Shown here piece by piece: positions 58,746-64,000 of a stretch of DNA of 64,000 bases. Under the pieces are notes generated by a model. It was not told the origin of the DNA, did not search any database, and worked only from the letters and a program-made list of their open reading frames with translations. Within the stretch, counting starts at the first letter, position 1, and each line of letters starts with the position of its first letter. The stretch spans positions 32,691,501 through 32,755,500 of the forward strand of contig NC_073361.2 in assembly GCF_027580225.2 (NCBI RefSeq), read 5' to 3'. A program made the position numbers and the translations under genes. Origin of the DNA: Misgurnus anguillicaudatus (lineage: Eukaryota > Chordata > Actinopteri > Cypriniformes > Cobitidae).

Positions 58746-59156
58746 CCCCCTGAAAAGGACGCTGATCTCCGGATATACAAGAGAGTGGCTGTCTTTAACA
58801 CAAAGCTCCCCGTATCACTCTTTTAGGAAATCACTCTTTAGATGCTCAGTTGATGATGCGCACAGGGAGCAGCAATGCACTCAAAACTCAAAACAAAAAG
58901 CTGTAGAGTAGTGAAAAACTGCGTCCGCTGTGGTACTGCTTGTCCAACCAACTTCAGCAATTGTTCCCTAAAGAGCAAAAGAGCAGCTTCTCAATAGCAG
59001 ATACTGTCAGCTTTCAAAGCGAAAAAGCGAATTTCCCTATTTGCACCTGCGAATACGCACCTTGCGGGGCGGCACCGGCATTATGCAAATACCTCAATGC
59101 CAAGTTCATTGGCGTTTTAGTAGTAATTGAAGCAGATTTGTCTCTCTAAGTGAGTT

Positions 59157-59345
59157 ACTAAGCAACATACCAGTTTTGGATATATTGTTTTGATTTTATT
59201 GCACCAGTGTGTAATTGGTTTTCAGTAAGAGTGAATGGTTTTGAGTGTAAAGCTTCATTATGACCTGAAAATATGATGTTTGGAGAATTGTTTGGAGGCA
59301 GCTTTTGTTTTGCCCATATGCATTTAACTGAAATTCGCTATGAAT
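59157..59345 (+). mobile_element. IS630/Tc1-type element, right part
   Basis: The sequence TTGGATATATTGTTTTGATT, then GAGTGAATGGTTTTGAGTG and AAATATGATGTTTGGAG, resembles the 3' terminal region of the element whose transposase remnant lies at 53559-53964. The DIRS element separates the two. Confidence 0.55.
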
Positions 59346-59349
59346 TCAC

Positions 59350-59640
59350 CAGGGCTGGACTGGGACAAAAAAAATCGGCCCTGACATTTTGGCCCAGACC
59401 GGCCCACTACACGGGATCACAAATATCTTTATGCAGTCTACTTCCAACTCCATATAATGATAAAAGAGCTGACACGTGACATTACAATAAATGCAAGCAT
59501 TGTAAAAGGCTTCCACAATGTGAGCATGCACAATGTTTAAACTAACCATTCTGACCACCTTTTGATAAGACTGAGACCTGATAAATGTTACAGTGAAGTT
59601 GCAGTCTCGTGGTGGAGCCAGGAGTCCCACTACAGTGTGT
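59350..59640 (+). mobile_element. hAT-like end, single terminus
   Basis: CAGGGCTGGACTGGGACAAA followed by CGGCCCTGAC and CCGGCCCACTAC is an hAT-type terminal sequence common in fish. I do not find the matching inverted end in the window, so the copy is truncated or the partner is strongly diverged. The right limit is arbitrary. Confidence 0.5.
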
Positions 59641-60420
59641 GCAGAATATTTTGATCACTTTTTTCTGGACACCTTTTACCAATTCCAAACCACAGTAATT
59701 TTAGTTTCACAGTCAGGTTTACATAGGTTGATTTAAAACACATGTGATACAACTAGAAATCACTGAATATTCTTCATTAAAACCAAAAATGGTATTGTAA
59801 TTAATTCACTTCTTTAACTCTGCAGACCATGTCCAGTCTTAAATGAGCAAATTTTATTCGTTAAATTTAATTAGGATCAGAATATTTTTTTTCAGTGTAT
59901 CATTTATCAAAATATCTTCTTCAAGAAACTCATACAGGAAAAGATTAACATGAGGACAAGTAAATTATGACAGATTTTTTTATTTTGGGGTGAACTATCC
60001 ATTTTAATAAAGGCATATGTACAGTTATCAATTCAGAACCCACTCCTCCCCCTAAGTTCCTATGTTGCCTGAAATTAATATTTATGTTCTTATTACGTTT
60101 TACAGAAACTTGTGACAGAGATGCCAATAAATAAGTTTTACGAGCATTTAAACCTTCCAAAGTTGTGGTGTACTGACTCCATTGTTTGAAACAAAACAAA
60201 CATTTAACTTAAAACTGTATAATAAATTAAACCGTGCAATACTTTCGTTATATTTTCTACCGGTATTTTTTTCACAAATAGACTATTTTTGCACTTTATC
60301 AAAAACACATAAAACTTAAAATTATTAGAATAAAGCAATAACTATCCCAACCCTAAACCTAACCATCAAAAGGCAAAAGCAGATCATGAGCAAAATAATG
60401 AAAGAGATTGTATAAGAATT
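59641..60420. other. AT-rich stretch without recognisable feature
   Basis: I see no gene or terminal repeat that I can support here. The AACCCTAAACCTAACC at about 60350 is too short to mean anything. Confidence 0.5.
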
Positions 60421-61596
60421 AGATACCCTGTACAATAGTTACAAATTGCAATACTGTGTGGTGTATTTGGATGTTTTGTGAGTATTTGCAGTTCATGTTT
60501 TGTCAAACTGATGATGTATTTTTGCATAGATGTTTTTATTTGCGATGCATTGAGCTCTCTTACCTACTATAGCCAGAATAGTTGAGGTAGTGTGGGAGAC
60601 AGAAGAGAAAATTTGCCCTTACAGCCCTTTTAACAATTAAATACAAATCTAAAATTATAGTATTTGATTTTGTTTGTATTTTATCCATGTGAGATTCTCT
60701 GTGAGTCTGCCATGACTGTTTCCAGATCAGTGTCTCTTTCAGATTTGATACTACAGTATATTAAACAAGTTAAGTTTTTAAAAAAAAAAAAGTAAAACAA
60801 CACAGAGATCACTTTAAACATAACGCTAGAGAAAAATATATGGTAACACTTTATTTTGATAGTCCACTTTAGACATTTTACTAACTATAAGTAACTTTAC
60901 AACTACTTATCAACTACCAATCTTTAGAGAATTAGTAAACTGTCTGCTTAATATCTACTAACACTTTATTGCGATGATATCTCAACAAACATTCAACTGA
61001 CTATAAGCATCTTTGCAGGTGCATGTCAACTTATTCCACTAACCCAAACCTCTTCCCTAACCCTAACCCTTACAGTCTACTAATACTCTAATGACAGGTA
61101 GTTGACGTATAGTTTCAAATTATTGAAAGTTAGTTGACATGTAGTTTCAAAGTTATTTATAGTTAGTAGAATATCTAAAGTGGACTATCAAAATAAAGTG
61201 TAACCAAATATATTTTATTATTGAAATAACATATAGATTTATACCAAATTTTAAAGTGTTTATTTCGTTTTAACATTATTTCTACGCTTATTAGTAAATG
61301 TATCAAATCCTACTCAAGAAAAGGCACACTCATGTATAACAATTTTATATTCTTAATTTTGTACAAAATTCCATGACTTTAAATACACGGTGTAAAGAAT
61401 CTTCACATCTGACATAATTCAGTCCAGAATTTAGTAAAGTGAATCTACTTACAGTATTATGTGTTTAAAGTCCTTTCTCCAACTAACAAACAGCAAGATC
61501 AGATCAGTTATATACTGAAGACAACATCCGCTCTCTCTAAATCATGTGATTTCAAAGAAGACGTGTTTATCAAAACTGTGTCAGAAACTTCAAACA
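60421..61596 (+). repeat. Left arm of a 2.2-kb palindrome
   Basis: The arm runs from AGATACCCTGTACAATAG to ACTGTGTCAGAAACTTC. Read in reverse it aligns along its whole length with 61699-62618, except for the 366-bp MITE at 60841-61206, which only this arm contains. Confidence 0.88.
60841..61206. mobile_element. MITE (366 bp) inserted in the left palindrome arm
   Basis: TGGTAACACTTTATTTTGAT, AGTCCACTTTAGA and ACTAACTATAA are repeated in inverted order at the right end (AAAATAAAGTGTAACCA). AATATA flanks both sides, and the right arm of the palindrome shows the empty site. A short CCCTAACCCTAACCC inside is part of the element, not a telomere. Confidence 0.85.
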
Positions 61597-61698
61597 ATCC
61601 ACCTGCTGTAGCTTCAAATATCAGATGCAAATGTTTTTGTACCTTATTTAGTCATATGTAACTTAAGTTGTTAAAGGGTAGAATGACTGCTGTACTGT

Positions 61699-62618
61699 TT
61701 GAAGGTTCTGACGCAGTGACAGCATAAAGGAGCAAATAATGCACAGTGCACAGTTTTGATAAACAGGTCTTCTTTGAAATCACATGATTTAGAGAGAGCG
61801 GATGTTGTCTTCAGTATATAACTGATCTGATCTTGCTGTTTGTTAGTTGGAGAAAGAAGGACTTTAAACACATAATACTGTAAGTAGATTCACTTTACTA
61901 AATTCTGGACTGAATTATGTCAGATGTGAAGATTCTTTACACTGTGTGATTAAAATGATGGAATTTTGTACAAAATGAAGAATATAAAATTGTTATACGC
62001 CAGTGTGCCTTTTCTTGAGTAGGATTTGATACATTTCCTAATACAATAATGAATTGTGATATCTCCTAAATTGTGAAATCTCCTAATTACTGTACTTAGC
62101 GTAGAAATAATGTTAAAACGAAATAAACACTTTAATATTTGGTATAAGTAAGTATATGTTATTTCAATAATAAAATATATTTTTCTCTAATATATTTTTC
62201 TCTATATTTTTCTCTAGAAGTGATCTCTGTGTTGTTTTACTTATTGTTTTTTTTTTTAAACATGATCTGTTTTAATATACTGTAGTATCAAATCTGAAAG
62301 AGACCCTGATCTGGAAACAGTCATGGCAGACCCACAGAGAATCTCACATGGGTAAGATACAAACAAAATCAAATACTGCAATTTTAGATTTGTATTTAAT
62401 TGTTAACAGGGCTGTAAGGGCAAATTTTATCTTCTGTCTCCCACACTACCTCAACTATTCTGGCTAAAGTTGGTAAGAGAGCTCAATGCATTGCAAATAA
62501 AAACATCTATGCAAAAATACATCATCAGTTTGATAAAACATGAACTGCAAATACTCACAAAACATCCAAATACACCACACAGTCATATTGCAATTCGTAA
62601 CTATTTTACAGGGTATCT
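61699..62618 (-). repeat. Right arm of the 2.2-kb palindrome
   Basis: It is the inverted copy of 60421-61596 without the MITE. It has small arm-specific insertions: about 35 bp at 61714-61748 and an ATCTCCTAA duplication at about 62060-62090. About 100 bp separate the arms. Frames of 66 codons on opposite strands (61461-61661 and 61671-61871) are the same mirrored sequence and match nothing I know. Confidence 0.88.
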
Positions 62619-62702
62619 ATGTTTGTATTGTTAAAATGGTGTACAGTTGAACAAATAAATTACAATAATTTGAAGCTGCTGACAGTGTTAAGGTTTATAA
62701 TT

Positions 62703-62740
62703 TGACCCATGCTGGCAAAAATAGTCAAAAGAAAGTATAA
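62703..62740 (+). repeat. Lone copy of the TGACCC(A)TGCTGGCAAAA end
   Basis: GACCCATGCTGGCAAAAATA repeats the terminus of the outer element at 25034-28480. Only one end is visible. Confidence 0.45.
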
Positions 62741-62820
62741 ATATTAATTTTGGTTCGGAACTTGATTGATGTTAAAAGAGTTATTAAGATCGATAAAACA
62801 TGAAAACAATCTTCCATATA

Positions 62821-62961
62821 CACTCACCGGCCACTTTATTAGGTACACCTTACTAGTACCGGTTTGGACCCCTTTTGCCTTCAGAACTGCCTTAATCCTT
62901 TGTGTCACAGATTCAACAAGGAACTGGAAACATTCCTCAGAGATTTTGGTCCATATTGACA
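62821..62961 (+). mobile_element. Tc1-like element, terminal fragment
   Basis: CACTCACCGGCCACTTTATT followed by AGGTACACCTTACTAGTACC and CTTCAGAACTGCCTTAAT is a terminal region found in fish Tc1-like families. It stops after GGTCCATATTGACA with no other end and no transposase. Confidence 0.65.
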
Positions 62962-63260
62962 AGATATCAAATTATATTTTCAAACAAACACATTTTCTCA
63001 AATTATAAATGTAAAATTTCCCCATTTCTCAGAGATCCTCAAATGATTTGTGTAAGGCCGTTCAACAACTCAGTCTGCCTAAACCCCACCTTTCAGTAGC
63101 CTACTCTGCTTTGATTGGTCAACTGACAGAGCCTCCGCACAGACCACAGATCAGTGGCACAGACCAACAATAGTGCAACATGTATTGACCTAGTGCTAAC
63201 ATGATTTACTGAGAAAACATTATCTACCATCAATACATATCATTCATCATTAAACCAAGC

Positions 63261-63497
63261 AATAAAAACGACAATAGAAACTAACATTTTACACTCATTT
63301 AAGCATTTATGTAAACTAACCAGGTCATAGCAAACCCGTAAGTGCAGCATAACCCGCTTGCTATCGTGACTCTCTGACAGTATATTAAGAGTTTAAGCAA
63401 CAATATCATTCATCTTTAATACTAACAATAAAACAACGATAGAAACTTACATTTTACACTCATTTAAGCATTTATGTAAACTAACCGGGTTATAGCA
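63261..63497 (+). repeat. Tandem duplication, period about 166 bp
   Basis: ACATTTTACACTCATTTAAG, then CATTTATGTAAACTAACC and TATAGCA, occurs at 63284-63331 and again at 63450-63497. The surrounding ATCATTCATC and GATAGAAACT segments also repeat. Confidence 0.75.
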
Positions 63498-63499
63498 GT

Positions 63500-64000
63500 A
63501 TAAGGCAAGGCAAGGCAAGGCAAGTTTATTTGTATAGCACATTTCATACACAGAGGTCATTCAAAGTGCTTTACACAGAAATGAGAAAATAATATATATA
63601 TAAAAAAAAGAAAATGTAAAAATAAGATTTACACGATAAGATCACAATAAAGACATAGATACATGACAATTTAAAATAACAATTAAAGAAAATAAATGTG
63701 ATTTTAATAAAACAGTTTAAAATGTTAAAAAGAATAAAACAGAAGTAAAAGTGACTTGAGTTAAAGGTGCAGTCAGTGTGAAGCAGCACAGTGCTCATTC
63801 AGTAAATGCAGAGTTAAACAGATGTGTTTTTAATCTAGATTTAAAAGTGTTTACTGTTGAAGCACATCTAATCTCTTCTGAAAGCTGATTCCAGCTAGAG
63901 GTGGCATAATAACTAAATGCTGACACACCTTGTTTTGAGTAAACCCTTGGTATTTCTAACTGACCGGATCCTAATGATCTGAGTAATCTTTTAGGTTTAT
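63500..64000 (-). mobile_element. L2-like LINE, 3' end, runs off the window
   Basis: The 3' end on the minus strand closes with a short (GCCTT)n run (63503-63525 on the plus strand: AAGGCAAGGCAAGG) after ATACAAATAAACTTG, typical of L2/CR1 3' ends in fish. An internal A-rich, non-coding part leads to the C-terminal coding remnant. Confidence 0.75.
63795..63998 (-). CDS. L2-like LINE polyprotein, C-terminus (partial)
   Basis: The 68-codon frame open to the window edge reads LGSGQLEIPRVYSKQGVSAF, then SYYATSSWNQLSEEIRCAST, then VNTFKSRLKTHLFNSAFTE and stop. The W-N-x-L-x-x-x-I-R and F-K-x-x-L-K-T-H-L-F pattern marks the extreme C-terminus of L2/CR1-type proteins. No defect is visible in this part; the catalytic domains would lie to the right of the window. 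Confidence 0.75.
   Translation of the reverse strand, partial: KPKRLLRSLGSGQLEIPRVYSKQGVSAFSYYATSSWNQLSEEIRCASTVNTFKSRLKTHLFNSAFTE

Larger units (their letters stand above)
54065..59156 (-). mobile_element. DIRS-type (tyrosine recombinase) retrotransposon
   Basis: Inverted ends of about 82 bp lie at 54155-54236 and 59075-59156 (AACTCACTTAGAGAGAC..., AATGAACTTGGCATTGAGG, ATTTGCATA). Outside the left one is the extra GTTCCCTGAAGGAAGGGAAC segment that fish DIRS elements carry at one end. The minus strand encodes gag, RT plus RNase H, and a tyrosine recombinase in the usual order. There is no LTR or integrase. The left outer border (about 54065) is approximate. The copy is inactivated by stops and frameshifts. 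It sits in an IS630-type element. Confidence 0.88.

Noticed and set aside
61053..61070. Telomere-like CCCTAACCCTAACCC
   Set aside because: Only two to three repeats, located inside a MITE; not an interstitial telomere.

Overview
The window looks like a transposon-saturated stretch of a teleost fish genome, most probably a cyprinid. This is inferred from the mix of elements (many hAT elements, PIF/Harbinger, Tc1/IS630, a fish-type DIRS, L2-like and I-like LINEs, a tRNA-type SINE) and from the AT-rich, intron-like background. I recognise no host protein-coding gene, rRNA or functional tRNA. Almost every coding-like segment belongs to a mobile element.

Region 1 (1-22500) is the right-hand end of a tandem array with about twelve units of roughly 1.7 kb, continuing off the left edge. 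Each unit ends in a conserved tail (GGCTTGACCCC, spacer, GCTGCTTGCAGC, TATATT). Several units begin with a GC-rich nested hairpin (GGGGTCAAGCC...) that is an inverted copy of that tail. The units are themselves built from a degenerate module of about 120 bp that repeatedly ends in GCGCCACCTAGTGG, which read in reverse fits the vertebrate CTCF core consensus. I count 28 matches, all in one orientation. The last unit is longer, carries two copies of a tRNA-like SINE, and decays into a clean 121-bp array.

Region 2 (22500-30300) contains an hAT element whose target is confirmed by a second, uninterrupted copy of the target repeat 11 kb away. It also holds two copies of one DNA transposon facing each other (a large imperfect palindrome) inside an outer TIR element, and a GTATGT-rich minisatellite.

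Region 3 (30300-38000) has an hAT element with a perfect 8-bp target duplication, carrying a MITE and a dead L2-like LINE fragment. It also has a 3.75-kb PIF/Harbinger-like element with 50-bp TIRs and TAA duplications, carrying an unidentified coding exon and a nested TIR element.

Region 4 (38013-47296) is one I-clade LINE on the minus strand, with 13-bp target duplications, gag-like ORF1 and EN-RT-RNaseH ORF2. It is split by an LTR-like insertion and by a nearly intact hAT transposon whose BED-finger transposase has a single frameshift.

Region 5 (47748-52516) is a three-level nest of hAT elements, each with a perfect 8-bp target duplication, next to a fourth hAT that contains a MITE.

Region 6 (52500-59350) is a deletion-derived IS630/Tc1-type element split by a DIRS retrotransposon (minus strand, gag, RT-RNaseH, tyrosine recombinase, 82-bp inverted ends) with a destroyed RT active site.

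Region 7 (59350-64000) holds a 2.2-kb palindrome with a MITE in only one arm, a Tc1-like terminal fragment, a 166-bp tandem duplication and the 3' end of an L2-like LINE running off the right edge.

All alignments, identities and counts were made by eye; none were computed.
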